64,000 nucleotides of DNA from Bacillus sp. V2I10. GTDB taxonomy: Bacteria; Bacillota; Bacilli; Bacillales; Bacillaceae. Below the pieces are notes generated by a model, which was not told where the DNA came from, did not search any database, and was given only the letters and a program-made list of their open reading frames with translations. Each line of letters starts with the position of its first letter. Positions within the stretch are counted from its first letter, which is position 1. The translations under genes were made by a program, and so were the position numbers. Location of the stretch: assembly GCF_030817055.1 (NCBI RefSeq), contig NZ_JAUSYV010000001.1:1202001-1266000 (forward strand), read 5' to 3'. Below are positions 53,298 to 63,026 of the stretch, one piece after another.

Positions 53298-53461
53298 TTA
53301 TTCAAAGTGTGATGGGAAAAAGCACAATTGAATGGGAGCGGTACGTATTCGTTTCTAAAGATTCGTGAAATCATTGAACCTGTACAAAGTTATAAAATAC
53401 ATAAAAAGGATTTTGCGTAAAAACTTACACTTTATATCTGATACTGCTCCTTAAATGATAC

Positions 53462-53486
53462 AAAGCCCTGACAAGGGCTCTTTTCT
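53462..53486 (+). terminator. Orphan terminator-like hairpin upstream of phoD
   Basis: AAGCCCT / AGGGCT around GACA, followed by CTTTTCTTG. The preceding 160 bases hold no gene; it may end a small RNA or back up the previous terminator. Confidence 0.5.
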
Positions 53487-53525
53487 TGTTTCTAATAAAA
53501 TACTATTAATCTACTATTTCTACTA

Positions 53526-53577
53526 TTTACAAATCTTTCACAATGAGGTCATAACTTCTAAATAGTTCTTGTATAAA
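53526..53577 (+). promoter_or_regulatory. Candidate PhoP box and -10 of phoD
   Basis: Hexamers at exact 11-bp steps: TTTACA (53526), TTCACA (53537), GTCATA (53548), TAAATA (53559); the first two fit TT(A/C/T)A(C/T)A fully, the others with one mismatch. A -10 TATAAA follows at 53572-53577. Box and -10 spacing are as in PhoP-activated promoters (about -58 to -20). Confidence 0.65.
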
Positions 53578-53608
53578 ATAGTCAATGAGTATAAAAGGAG
53601 GACTAAAA

Positions 53609-55225
53609 GTGAAAGATTCTAACCATAATTCGAAAAAGTTCAATCGCAGAAATTTTTTAAAGAAAACTGGAAAAGGAGTGGGGATTGTACTTGGCGCTAC
53701 GATTGTCAACACACTACCGATGAATTTCGTCTCTGCACAGTCTAAGGGCTTATCATATCCTTTTACGCTAGGAATTGCTTCGGGTGACCCATTGCAAGAT
53801 AGTGTTGTTTTATGGACAAGACTTGCCCCAGACCCACTTAATGGAGGAGGCATGTCACCCCATCCTTTCCCTGTACAATGGGAAATTTCTCTAGATCCAG
53901 AATTTAAGAAAGTCGTAAAAAGAGGAACAGAGGTTTCAAAGCCTCAACTGGGACATTCCGTCCATGTCGAAGTCAATGGCTTGGATGCTTCAAGTTGGTA
54001 TTATTACCGTTTTAAGGCCGGTTCTGAGATCAGTCCAGTAGGTCGAACTAAGACTGCTCCTGCTTTACATAGTCAGGTAGAAAAGTTAAATTTCGCGTTT
54101 GCTTCCTGCCAAAATTGGCCAACTGGCTATTACACAGCTTATCAGCATATGGCCAAGGATGATCTGGATTTGGTCATCCATTTAGGGGACTATATTTATG
54201 AAGGTACTCATAACTCAAACGGTGTTCGGCCTATCGAAAAAGATTTTCCAGAAATCTATACGATTGACGATTATCGCAACCGTTATGCCTTATATAAATT
54301 AGACACTGATTTACAGGCCGCCCATGCTAATTTTCCGTGGCTTGTAACACTTGATGACCATGAAGTGGATAATAACTGGGCTGGAGATGTTCCCCAAGAT
54401 CCTGCAAAGCAATCCGAGGAAGATTTCTTAAAAAGGAGGGCTATCGCCTTCCAAGCTTATTATGAACACATGCCTCTTCGACGTGCATCCTTCCCAAATG
54501 GAAGCAGTATGGAAATATACCGCCGACTCTCCTTTGGGAATTTAGTAGATATTAGTCTGCTTGATACACGTCAATATAGAGATGATCAGGCTAATGGCGA
54601 CGGATGGGACAGTCCAACACCTGAGTCGCAGGATCCATCCCGTACCCTTCTAGGTGAAAAACAGGAGCGTTGGTTATTTGATGGGCTTGCTTCATCACAG
54701 GCAAAATGGAAGGTTCTTGCACAACAAGTCTTCTTTGCCAGACGTGATGGCGCGATTGGTCCAGAGAAGGAGTCCTACAGTATGGATGCTTGGGATGGAT
54801 ATCCTGGTGCACGCCAACGTGTTCTGGACTTTTTAGAGGAGAAAAACATTTCCAATACCGTTGTCTTGACCGGGGATGTTCACACGAGCTGGGCAAATGA
54901 GGTTAAAGCGAACTTTGATGATGAAAACTCAAAAAATGTGGCTGTTGAGTTTGTCGGAACATCTATTACCTCTGGTGGAGACGGTTCCGATGTAAACAGC
55001 AACACTGAACAAATACTGCAAGAAAATCCACATATTAAATTTTTTAGTAACCAACGCGGTTATGTGCGGTGCAAACTAACCCAGCAAAAATGGCAAACAG
55101 ATTATCTGGTAGTTCCATATGTATCTAGACCGGGTGCACCAATTGAAACACGCACTTCATTCATTGTGGAAGATGGGAAATCAAGCTTGCAGCAAGTAAA
55201 GACAGAAGAAGAGCTTCCGGTTTAA
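53609..55225 (+). CDS. phoD: Alkaline phosphatase/phosphodiesterase PhoD, Tat-exported
   Basis: Exported protein of 538 residues. A canonical twin-arginine signal NRRNFLKK (12-19) precedes a hydrophobic stretch ending SAQS. The PhoD metal-centre blocks are present: LGIASGDPLQDSVVLWTR, HLGDYIYEG, TLDDHEVDNNWAGD, SLLDTRQYR and VVLTGDVHTSWANE. PhoD splits phosphodiesters, including teichoic acid, under phosphate starvation. The GTG at 53609 is seven bases after AAAGGAGG; the longer frame begins before that site. The nearby tatA-tatC pair may export it. Confidence 0.94.
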   Translation: MKDSNHNSKKFNRRNFLKKTGKGVGIVLGATIVNTLPMNFVSAQSKGLSYPFTLGIASGDPLQDSVVLWTRLAPDPLNGGGMSPHPFPVQWEISLDPEFKKVVKRGTEVSKPQLGHSVHVEVNGLDASSWYYYRFKAGSEISPVGRTKTAPALHSQVEKLNFAFASCQNWPTGYYTAYQHMAKDDLDLVIHLGDYIYEGTHNSNGVRPIEKDFPEIYTIDDYRNRYALYKLDTDLQAAHANFPWLVTLDDHEVDNNWAGDVPQDPAKQSEEDFLKRRAIAFQAYYEHMPLRRASFPNGSSMEIYRRLSFGNLVDISLLDTRQYRDDQANGDGWDSPTPESQDPSRTLLGEKQERWLFDGLASSQAKWKVLAQQVFFARRDGAIGPEKESYSMDAWDGYPGARQRVLDFLEEKNISNTVVLTGDVHTSWANEVKANFDDENSKNVAVEFVGTSITSGGDGSDVNSNTEQILQENPHIKFFSNQRGYVRCKLTQQKWQTDYLVVPYVSRPGAPIETRTSFIVEDGKSSLQQVKTEEELPV

Positions 55226-55742
55226 TCATTCAAAAATTCTTTTCATCATTTATTAGCATCAAAAACTTAGAAAGTTCAGTTATTTTAATAATATTTATTT
55301 TTTTAAAAAAAATCTCAGCTTTTACAAAACTGCAATTACGATTTTAAGTTTGGGTATTATGAGTCCGTATATAGTCAAAATCAAGTCGGCCATTTCGGAC
55401 AGAGTACTGTTTTGTCAGCTTGTAAAAGAGCAATTTTGATTCCCTGTCGTTTCAGATCTGAGCTTGAAAAACCGCTGTAACAACGTTATGATTGAGTGCC
55501 TAAAAAGGTACTCTTTTTTTATACCTTATTTTGATCTGATTGATCTAGCTGTTGAAATTGCAAAGAGCTTATCTGTAGCAAGAATAAGGAATTGATGTTT
55601 TTTTGCGTTCGATTTGACTGATAATATGTTAAACTTTTATTTTAATATTAATTTACAATTATCTGATTTTAAATTTATTATTAAAATATTTATAATCAGC
55701 AACATGCAAAAAGACTAGAAATAATAGAGAGTGGGAAATTAT
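55226..55742. other. Long AT-rich leader region; possible structured RNA ending in a terminator
   Basis: No gene is seen. At 55494-55520 GAGTGCC / GGTACTC with loop TAAAAA is followed by seven T, a good terminator, but no gene precedes it. The GC-richer 55340-55493 in front of it could be a regulatory leader for the permease or a small RNA; no known riboswitch was recognised. Confidence 0.4.
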
Positions 55743-57123
55743 ATGCAGGAACAAGAATTGTCGAGAGGCCTTAAAAACAGGCACGTACAACTAATTGCTA
55801 TCGGAGGGGCAATAGGAACGGGGTTATTTCTTGGAGCAGGAAAATCAATTCATTTAGCAGGACCATCGATTTTATTTGCTTATATGATTACAGGCGTTAT
55901 TTGTTTTTTAATCATGCGCGCACTTGGAGAATTACTCTTAAGCAATTTGAACTATCATTCTTTTGTTGACTTTGTAAGAGACTATTTAGGTAATATGGCA
56001 CGCATTTATGACCGGCTGGACCTACTGGTTTTGCTGGATTTCAATCGCAATGGCCGACTTAACAGCAGTTGGTCTCTATACCCAGTATTGGTTTCCTGGT
56101 GTACCACAGTGGATGCCAGGATTAATTGCGCTTGTCATTTTGCTATTTATGAACCTTGCAACCGTAAAACTTTTTGGTGAAATGGAATTCTGGTTCGCAT
56201 TAATTAAAGTCATCGCGATTCTAGCACTAATTGTTATCGGTATTTTCATGATTATTAAAGGCTTTTCCACTGATTCAGGCGCAGCCAGTTTCACGAATCT
56301 ATGGAGCCACGACGGCATGTTCCCAAATGGCATAAATGGCTTTATCCTCTCATTCCAGATGGTTGTGTTTGCGTTTGTTGGCATTGAACTTGTAGGACTT
56401 ACAGCTGGTGAAACAGAAGATCCGGAAAGAGTTATCCCAAAAGCAATCAATAATATTCCTATTCGAATTATCATTTTCTACATTGGCGCACTTATTGTCA
56501 TTATGAGTGTTTATCCGTGGAACGCAATCATCCCAACGGAAAGCCCATTCGTCCAAGTATTCGTGGCGGTTGGTATCGCAGCAGCAGCTGGTATCGTCAA
56601 TTTTGTTGTCCTAACATCGGCTGCGTCGGCATGTAACAGCGCCATCTTCAGTACAAGCCGGATGGTATACTCACTTGCCAAAGATAAAAATGCACCTGTA
56701 CCATTTGCAAAACTTGATGCCCGTAAAGTACCATCCAATGCATTGTTCTTTTCAACTGTTGTCATTCTAATTTCCGTTGTTTTGAACTATATAATGCCAG
56801 AAGGCGTATTCACACTGATTACAAGTATTTCTACAGTATGTTTCATATTTATTTGGGGAATTACTGTCATCAGTCATTTGAAATACCGTAAAACAAGACC
56901 AGACCTGGCAAAAGCGAACAAATTTAAATTGCCGCTTTATCCATTTTCAAATTACTTGATCCTTGCATTCCTAGCGTTCGTCCTTGTCGTGCTCGCACTT
57001 GCGGAAGATACTCGCGTTGCCTTATTCGTAACTCCTGTTTGGTTTATATTGCTGATTGCGATTTATAAGATGCGGAACACGAAGGCAAATCAAGCGAATC
57101 AGGGAAAGGTAGCAGAAAATTAA
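55743..57123 (+). pseudogene. Amino-acid permease (CycA/AapA/YtnA type), frameshifted
   Basis: APC-family permease gene of about 460 codons, twelve expected helices, similar to D-serine/D-alanine/glycine-type transporters. The first part (GLKNRHVQLIAIGGAIGTGLFLG to SFVDFVRDYLGNMA) and the rest (FMTGWTYWFCWISIAMADLTAVG onward) are in different frames. Removing one C at 56001 joins them as NMAAFMTGW. Everything else is intact to the stop at 57123. The second part has an ATG at 56008 but would lack the first helices. Recent pseudogene or sequencing error. Confidence 0.88.
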
Positions 57124-57232
57124 GAAGCATCGGATAAAAGCTTCTTGAATGTGGTTCCGAGGTCACTAAGTGAAACGAGTACCCTCAGGAAACATCGTGG
57201 ATGATTTACTTTGAATTATATAAAGATGGAAG

Positions 57233-57268
57233 ATTCCCTGTCCCGTGTTTCAAGACAGGGAATTTTCT
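57233..57268 (+). terminator. Terminator of the permease gene
   Basis: ATTCCCTGTC / GACAGGGAAT, ten-bp perfect stem, followed by TTTCT. Confidence 0.7.
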
Positions 57269-57269
57269 A

Positions 57270-57517
57270 TGTTTAAAAAGTAGTACTGTTACAGCTTTCG
57301 CCTGTTCAATTATTGGGCGCTTTAACAAAGGAACTTACAAGTTGTTAAAAAGATATCAATAGTATACTTGGTACTTTTTTTGCCTAAAGGAAGCCTGAAG
57401 AATAGTTGTCCGAAAAATACGGGTGGCAATATCCTGCTTACCCTAGCAAACTTTAGAGTGCTTAGGTATAAAAAAATTGTATGAAGTCTAGGGAGTTGCG
57501 GAGCAGCTCCCTTTTTT
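57270..57517 (+). other. Gene-free stretch with an orphan terminator; possible small RNA
   Basis: GGGAGTTGC / GCAGCTCCC around GGA (57491-57511) is followed by six T. The 90 bases in front are GC-richer than their surroundings (CGGGTGGCAATATCCTGC and more) and code for nothing. A small RNA or the leader of a lost gene is possible; no known family. Confidence 0.35.
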
Positions 57518-57539
57518 ATGCCCTCTGCATAAGGCAGTT

Positions 57540-57791
57540 TTAGGATTGTGGCTGCTTTTTGGCATTCTTAGTTACATTTTTTCTTTTTCTATAAAAAGTG
57601 AGAAAGGCATCCATTACAAAACAAAACAGAAAAAAAATGAAAACAGCTAATTCGGGAGTTTCCATCACAAGAAAGGGATTCACAGCATTAAAAAGAGATG
57701 TTCTCAATTCAAATCCTTGAAGAATATCGATCCCAAATGAAATCCCCGTTAACATCATCATCATAACTATTGGAATGGCAATCATCTTCAT
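57540..57791 (-). CDS. Small two-helix membrane protein, divergent from the ger operon
   Basis: Protein of 83 residues with two hydrophobic helices (about 5-20 and 44-66) and a basic tail. Family not recognised with confidence. Germination operons often carry a small D-type membrane subunit (GerD-like accessory), so a germination role is possible but unproven. GGAGAGTGA lies ahead of the ATG. Confidence 0.55.
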   Translation of the reverse strand: MKMIAIPIVMMMMLTGISFGIDILQGFELRTSLFNAVNPFLVMETPELAVFIFFLFCFVMDAFLTFYRKRKNVTKNAKKQPQS

Positions 57792-57930
57792 TAAATATCA
57801 CTCTCCACTACCTATTTTAAAAATTTATACTGTTATACATTTAGCGAATAATTTCTAGATATTGCATAACAAATAGATACGATGAAAAAGATAAAGAAAG
57901 AAAAGAAAGAAAAGAAAGGTTTTTTATACT

Positions 57931-59562
57931 ATGCCCTCATTTTTTAAAAAGCTTAAATCAAAAAATGTAAATGAAAAGAATAAAAAAAATAGTGAAGATC
58001 ATTCAATTAATGAATCTTCAGAGCTCATAGGCATATCTCTGGCAGAAAATATTGCAGCTATAAATCAAAAAACAGGAAACAGCTCAGATGTAATCATTCG
58101 AATGCTGAAAATCAATAAAGATCCTGAAATTAGAGCAGCAATTGTTTATATTGAGGGTATTGTAGATAACCAATCCATCAATGATTTTTTAATTGAATCA
58201 ATAATGGAGAATTTTGAATTAAGTGAAAGAACGGATTGTTATGAAGAAATCTTAGACAGCATGGCAGATAAGATTGTTTCTATAGGCAGTGTTAAACAGA
58301 TAAATGGTTGGCATGAACTGTTGTTATCCTTAATGTCGGGTGAAACCATTATACTGGTAAACGGTACAAATATAGGGTTGAGTGCAAGCACAAAAGGAGG
58401 GGAAAGGCGTTCAATACTGGAGCCTGGGACTCAGGTGGCGGTCCGTGGTTCTAGAGAGAGTTTTACTGAATCAATTGGTACGAATACAGCCATGGTAAGG
58501 AGAATTATTAAAAATCCAAACTTATGGATAGAGTCTATTAAAATTGGCACCGTTACCAACACAGATGTTGTAATCATGTATATCAATGGTATTGCCAAAG
58601 AAGAAATTATTAAAGAAGTTCGCAAAAGGCTAGAGAGAATTAATCTCGATAGCATTCTTGAATCTGGCTATATTGAACAGATGATTGAAGATCAGTCATT
58701 TACAACATTTCCAACACTCTATCATACAGAAAGACCAGATATGGTAGCAGGAAATCTCCTGGAAGGAAGAGTGGCCATATTTGTAGATGGCACCCCATTT
58801 GTGCTGTTAGCTCCAGCATTATTTATCCAGTTTTTTCAGTCAGCAGAAGATTATTACGTTCGATTTGATATCGCCACTGCACTGCGCTTCCTGCGAATCC
58901 TAATTTTCTTTATATCCCTGATAGCACCTGCTGTTTATGTTGCTGCTACAACATTCCATCAAGAGATGATCCCCACACCGCTCTTAATCGCAGTTGCAGC
59001 CCAGCGTGAAGCCGTACCTTTCCCATCCCTTGTTGAAGCAATCGTTATGGAAGTGACATTTGAAATATTACGGGAAGCTGGTATAAGAATGCCAAAAGCA
59101 ATTGGATCGGCAATCTCGATCGTCGGAGCTCTTGTAATTGGGCAGGCGGCTGTACAGGCCGGTATAGTATCGCCAGCCATGGTGATTATTGTAGCCATCA
59201 CTGCGATTGCAAGTTTTGCTACTCCTTCATATGCTATAGCCATTTCTGCTCGTTTGATACGTTTTATCTTTATGCTGAGTGCTGCTTCATTTGGTTTTTA
59301 TGGAATTATTCTTTCATTTATCATGATGATTGTTCATCTATGCAGTTTACGATCTTTTGGTGTACCCTACATGGCACCATTTGCACCCTTTATTCCGACG
59401 AATACAGGTGATACAATTGTTCGATTGCCATGGTGGTCTTTAAAAGAAAGACCAAGATTAATCAATAAAAATATTAATCGGAGAGGGAAAGACCAGAAGC
59501 CTGCCCCCCCTGAAAACCGAGGAATGGTAAATATTAAGTTCAAAGAAGGACGATCAGAATGA
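57931..59562 (+). CDS. Spore germinant receptor subunit, GerA family (A)
   Basis: Inner-membrane protein of 543 residues. Basic hydrophilic N-terminal region (1-40), two cytosolic subdomains of the GerA family (about 40-290, with NWELLLSLMSGETIIL-like WHELLLSLMSGETI and SRESFTESIGTNTAMVRRI), then five or six transmembrane helices (about 300-500; EAIVMEVTFEILREAGIRMPKAIG). With B and C subunits it forms a receptor for nutrient germinants in dormant spores. The ATG follows AAAGG at some distance. Its stop overlaps the next start (ATGA). Confidence 0.93.
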   Translation: MPSFFKKLKSKNVNEKNKKNSEDHSINESSELIGISLAENIAAINQKTGNSSDVIIRMLKINKDPEIRAAIVYIEGIVDNQSINDFLIESIMENFELSERTDCYEEILDSMADKIVSIGSVKQINGWHELLLSLMSGETIILVNGTNIGLSASTKGGERRSILEPGTQVAVRGSRESFTESIGTNTAMVRRIIKNPNLWIESIKIGTVTNTDVVIMYINGIAKEEIIKEVRKRLERINLDSILESGYIEQMIEDQSFTTFPTLYHTERPDMVAGNLLEGRVAIFVDGTPFVLLAPALFIQFFQSAEDYYVRFDIATALRFLRILIFFISLIAPAVYVAATTFHQEMIPTPLLIAVAAQREAVPFPSLVEAIVMEVTFEILREAGIRMPKAIGSAISIVGALVIGQAAVQAGIVSPAMVIIVAITAIASFATPSYAIAISARLIRFIFMLSAASFGFYGIILSFIMMIVHLCSLRSFGVPYMAPFAPFIPTNTGDTIVRLPWWSLKERPRLINKNINRRGKDQKPAPPENRGMVNIKFKEGRSE

Positions 59563-60770
59563 ATCTAAAAGCATTATTTCTTCTCTTGATAATAATACCT
59601 ATTCTCTCTGGATGCTGGAGTAAAAAGGAATTAAATGATCTGGCATTAATTTCAGCTCTGGGAATTGATAAAAATGATAACGGTGAGTATGTTGGAACTT
59701 TTCAAATTATTAATCCAGGAAATGTGACAGGAGGCACGCAAGGTGGCGGAGGCGGACAGGGTCCTTCCGTTTCTGTCTTTACCTCGACAGGTAAAAATTT
59801 AGTGGAAATGAACCGGCGTGCATCAACCAAGATTTCGCGCAGACTATATTACGCACATACAAACCTGCTGATCATTAGCGAGGAATTGGCAAAAGAAGAA
59901 GGTATCAATAAAATGTTTGATGCTTTAGTACGGGACCCTGAATTTCGAACTACAGCCACAGTTGTGATCGCACATGATTCGAATGCTTCAGATATTGTAA
60001 AGACATTAACTGCCGTGGACAAAATTCCTGCAAATAAAGTAATTAAAACGTTAAAATTCACCGAAAGACGTTGGGGAGAACATTTGAATGTCAACATTCA
60101 AGAGGTTGTTAAAAACCTTCTATCTTCTGGAAAAGAACCAGTGATCAGCGGTTTTCGAGTAGTGGGCAATAAAGAACAAGGAAAAAAGATGGAGAATATT
60201 CAACAAACTGCTCTAGATGCAATCCTCCAAGCTGAAGGCCTTGCAATATTTAAAGAGGGTAAGCTGGTTAATTGGCATCAAGGGAAACCTGCTAGAGGCA
60301 TATTATGGGTGCTTGATAAAATCAAAGCAACCGATGTAAATGTCAGTTGGGAGAAAGATAAAGATGCGATTGCCTATCAGGTTATCCGTCAAAAAACCAA
60401 AATTTCTGCTGACATGAAAAATAATCGTCCTCATATTTCCATTCATGTACGGGTAGAAGGGGATATTGGAGAGGTTACTGTTCCTGTCACTCTTAATGAT
60501 CCCAACGTTTTATTTAAAATCGAAGAATTATTAGAAAAAGAAATTATGAAAGAGATCAAAGAGGCAGTACAACTAGCAAAGGAAGACAAAACGGATATTT
60601 TTGGGTTTGGTGATGCTGTATATCGCTCCAATCCAGTTGAATGGAAAAAGCTAAAAAATGATTGGAACGATGTTCACTTTCCAGAAATAAAGGTAGATGT
60701 GAAAGTTGATGCTTTTATTCGCAGAACAGGTATGATAAAAAAGCCCCACTTATCTGAAATGGATAAATAA
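59559..60770 (+). CDS. Spore germinant receptor lipoprotein, Ger(x)C family
   Basis: Lipoprotein of 403 residues: signal peptide with lipobox LSGC (Cys20), then CWSKKELNDLALISALGIDK typical of Ger(x)C, NRRASTKISRRLYYAHTNLLIISEELA, and a C-terminal domain ending before HFPEIKVDVKVDAFIRRTG. It is the C subunit, anchored on the outer face of the spore inner membrane. Overlaps the A gene by four bases. A Gly/Gln-rich loop (GGTQGGGGGQG) lies near residue 55. Confidence 0.93.
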   Translation: MNLKALFLLLIIIPILSGCWSKKELNDLALISALGIDKNDNGEYVGTFQIINPGNVTGGTQGGGGGQGPSVSVFTSTGKNLVEMNRRASTKISRRLYYAHTNLLIISEELAKEEGINKMFDALVRDPEFRTTATVVIAHDSNASDIVKTLTAVDKIPANKVIKTLKFTERRWGEHLNVNIQEVVKNLLSSGKEPVISGFRVVGNKEQGKKMENIQQTALDAILQAEGLAIFKEGKLVNWHQGKPARGILWVLDKIKATDVNVSWEKDKDAIAYQVIRQKTKISADMKNNRPHISIHVRVEGDIGEVTVPVTLNDPNVLFKIEELLEKEIMKEIKEAVQLAKEDKTDIFGFGDAVYRSNPVEWKKLKNDWNDVHFPEIKVDVKVDAFIRRTGMIKKPHLSEMDK

Positions 60771-60792
60771 TTAAAAGGGAAGTGACAATTCA

Positions 60793-61896
60793 GTGGAGAA
60801 GGCGAAAATTAGCTCATATCAGCTGTTTGTCCTTATTTTACTGTTCGAACTAGGAAGTGCATTACTGTTTCCGCTTGCTACCGAGACAAAACAGGATGCC
60901 TGGATTGCAGTTCTGCTTGGTATGCTGGGCGGTTTTGTCCTATTTTTAGTCTATCATGGTCTTTACTGTTTTTATCCTGATATGCTTCCAACAGAATATA
61001 CTCAAAAAATTATTGGAAAAGTACTCGGGCGCAGCCTTTCCTATCTTTATATTTTATATTTTACATATCTCGCTGCAAGGGTATTGCGAGACTTTGGAGA
61101 ATTATTGGTAACGTTTGCTTATCCAGATACACCGTTGTTCATTATAAACGCATTATTGACGCTGGCTGTTGTCTATACCATTCGAAAAGGAATCGAAGTA
61201 TTAGCTAGAACAGGTGAATTGTTGTTTGTATTAATGTACTTGCTCGCAATTACAGGCTTCATCCTTGTTGTAATTTCAGGATTAATTGATATTAATAATT
61301 TAAAGCCCGTACTTGAAGATGGAATTTTCCCAGTTTTAAAAGCCGCAATTACTCAAACCTTGTATGTCCCTTTTGGAGAAGTCATCGTATTTACAATGAT
61401 TATGCCTTATATAAATAAATCGAAAAAGGCGAGAATGACCGGTTTGCTTGCTTTAGGATTAAGTGGTATAAACTTAGCAATTGTCATGGCGTTTAACATT
61501 AGTGTTCTTGGCGTGGATTTTACTACCCTTGCTGCATTTCCTCTTCTTAGTACAATACAAACGATTCAGGTTGCAGATTTTTTGGAACGGCTTGATGTGT
61601 ATTTTATGCTTGCCCTTATTATTAGCGGCTTCTTCAAAATAAGCATCTTTTGTTATGCAGCTGTTACAGGCACTGCAACCTTGTTTAACATCAAAGAACC
61701 TTCTCGAATGGTTTATCCAATTGGTCTCGTCATTTTGATTTTGTCTATAACGATGGCAAGTAATTTTTCTGGTCATCTGCAGGAAGGTTTACAGATAGTT
61801 ACAATATATTTGCATCTTCCATTTCAGGTGATTATACCAATTATACTTCTAGGTATTGCATTTATAAAAAATAGAATAAGAAAAAAAGGCAGGTAA
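60793..61896 (+). CDS. Spore germinant receptor permease-like subunit, GerAB/ArcD/ProY family (B)
   Basis: APC-superfamily membrane protein of 367 residues with about ten helices, the germinant-binding B subunit. N-terminal ISSYQLFVLILLFELGSALLF and the PxxxxG-type YVPFGEVIVFTMIMPYI region are typical. GTG start, with GGGAAGTGA upstream. It is third in the operon, so the order is A-C-B rather than the commoner A-B-C. A strong terminator follows at 61990. Confidence 0.92.
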   Translation: MEKAKISSYQLFVLILLFELGSALLFPLATETKQDAWIAVLLGMLGGFVLFLVYHGLYCFYPDMLPTEYTQKIIGKVLGRSLSYLYILYFTYLAARVLRDFGELLVTFAYPDTPLFIINALLTLAVVYTIRKGIEVLARTGELLFVLMYLLAITGFILVVISGLIDINNLKPVLEDGIFPVLKAAITQTLYVPFGEVIVFTMIMPYINKSKKARMTGLLALGLSGINLAIVMAFNISVLGVDFTTLAAFPLLSTIQTIQVADFLERLDVYFMLALIISGFFKISIFCYAAVTGTATLFNIKEPSRMVYPIGLVILILSITMASNFSGHLQEGLQIVTIYLHLPFQVIIPIILLGIAFIKNRIRKKGR

Positions 61897-61989
61897 TATC
61901 TAGTACGCATGATTTGGAGCTTGATGAGCTTTATTTGATATTGTTGCTGATCAAGAAGATGTTCTAGCAGCGGAACGCGATTTTTAAGT

Positions 61990-62020
61990 AAAAAGCAGCA
62001 AGTTTAACTTGCTGCTTTTT
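61990..62020. terminator. Terminator of the ger operon
   Basis: AAAAAGCAGCAAG / CTTGCTGCTTTTT, 13-bp perfect stem around TTTAA, then more T. Confidence 0.9.
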
Positions 62021-62110
62021 TTCTGGGTGATAATCCAGTTGCGCATTCTTGCCCATCATCGGGTGCAATATTTTCATTTAATAATAAAACCTGAATTACA
62101 GGGTTCAATA

Positions 62111-62827
62111 CTATTGAAAATCATTGAGATTTTGTGCCTTCAATACACTTACAACCATACCGCCGATTTGTCTGCCTAATCTCAACCCTTCATCATTATC
62201 TACTTTAAAATGTACGCCAGCGTACAAACGTGATAAAGCGCATTGTTCCATTGTGTTTTTTATTCCTGATGCTTCTGGTGGAAAGAAATAACTTAATACC
62301 GATTCTGCACATCCTGCAACAGTGGCGTGTGCAGAAGGGTAGGAGGGAAAACGCGGTGTAGTGAACACAGGAGATAGGTTTCTGCCATATTGATTTGGAC
62401 GTGCCACATCCCAAAGATATTTAAAATACCAAGACATCACAAAAGCATCATTAACAGCAGCGTGAAAATATCCGAGTGCTCTGGCAATATGCGGTGATCC
62501 TAGTTTATATTTTTTTGCTAAACTGAAAATCATAGGAGTCATATTCTGAGTTGCTTCGACCGTCCCCCAGTATTGTGCGATGCGTATTTGTTGAGGGTTT
62601 ATGAATGATAATGTTTGTTCTACAATATGTAATTCTGTTCCCCAATCAACCTCAATAGGATTTTTAATTTGCCAATTAATACGCTGCTGAAAGGGATCCA
62701 GGAATTCATTGTTGCTTTGCCTGAAAATAAAAAACATTGGAAAATACGCTGGTGCAAAATAAGCTTTAGGCGGGGTTTGCTCTCCTTGGTAAGGATATTC
62801 AGACCATCTTCTGTAATTTGTTCTCAC
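62111..62827 (-). CDS. Vanadium-haloperoxidase / PAP2-fold protein
   Basis: Protein of 238 residues with the three PAP2/vanadium-haloperoxidase motifs: KYLWDVARPNQYG (K-x5-RP type), PSYPSAHATVAG and SRLYAGVHFKVDNDEG. No clear signal peptide or membrane helices, so it looks like the soluble haloperoxidase-like branch, whose bacterial members may be acid phosphatases or haloperoxidases. GTG start, with AAGGGGG upstream on the minus strand. In this phosphatase-rich region a phosphatase role is plausible but unproven. Confidence 0.82.
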   Translation of the reverse strand: MRTNYRRWSEYPYQGEQTPPKAYFAPAYFPMFFIFRQSNNEFLDPFQQRINWQIKNPIEVDWGTELHIVEQTLSFINPQQIRIAQYWGTVEATQNMTPMIFSLAKKYKLGSPHIARALGYFHAAVNDAFVMSWYFKYLWDVARPNQYGRNLSPVFTTPRFPSYPSAHATVAGCAESVLSYFFPPEASGIKNTMEQCALSRLYAGVHFKVDNDEGLRLGRQIGGMVVSVLKAQNLNDFQ

Positions 62828-63026
62828 TTGAATCTGCCCCCTTATATTTTTTCTACTTATTCTTTATGAGTGAGAGCAATAAAATATAACAATATATGTT
62901 GTGGCTGATTATTATATTGGTATTTTTAAAGGGCAGAATAGTTGAATATGATACTAAAAAAAGGTTAAGTTTTCCAATAAATTGTGCTAGTATTATTTTA
63001 ATTCTTTTTGTAAGAGGTGAGTTTAG

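Noticed and set aside
57845..57871. Possible sigma-G promoter for the ger operon (CGAATA ... CATAACA)
   Set aside because: Spacing is about 14 bases and the -10 lacks the final TA, so the match is too weak.
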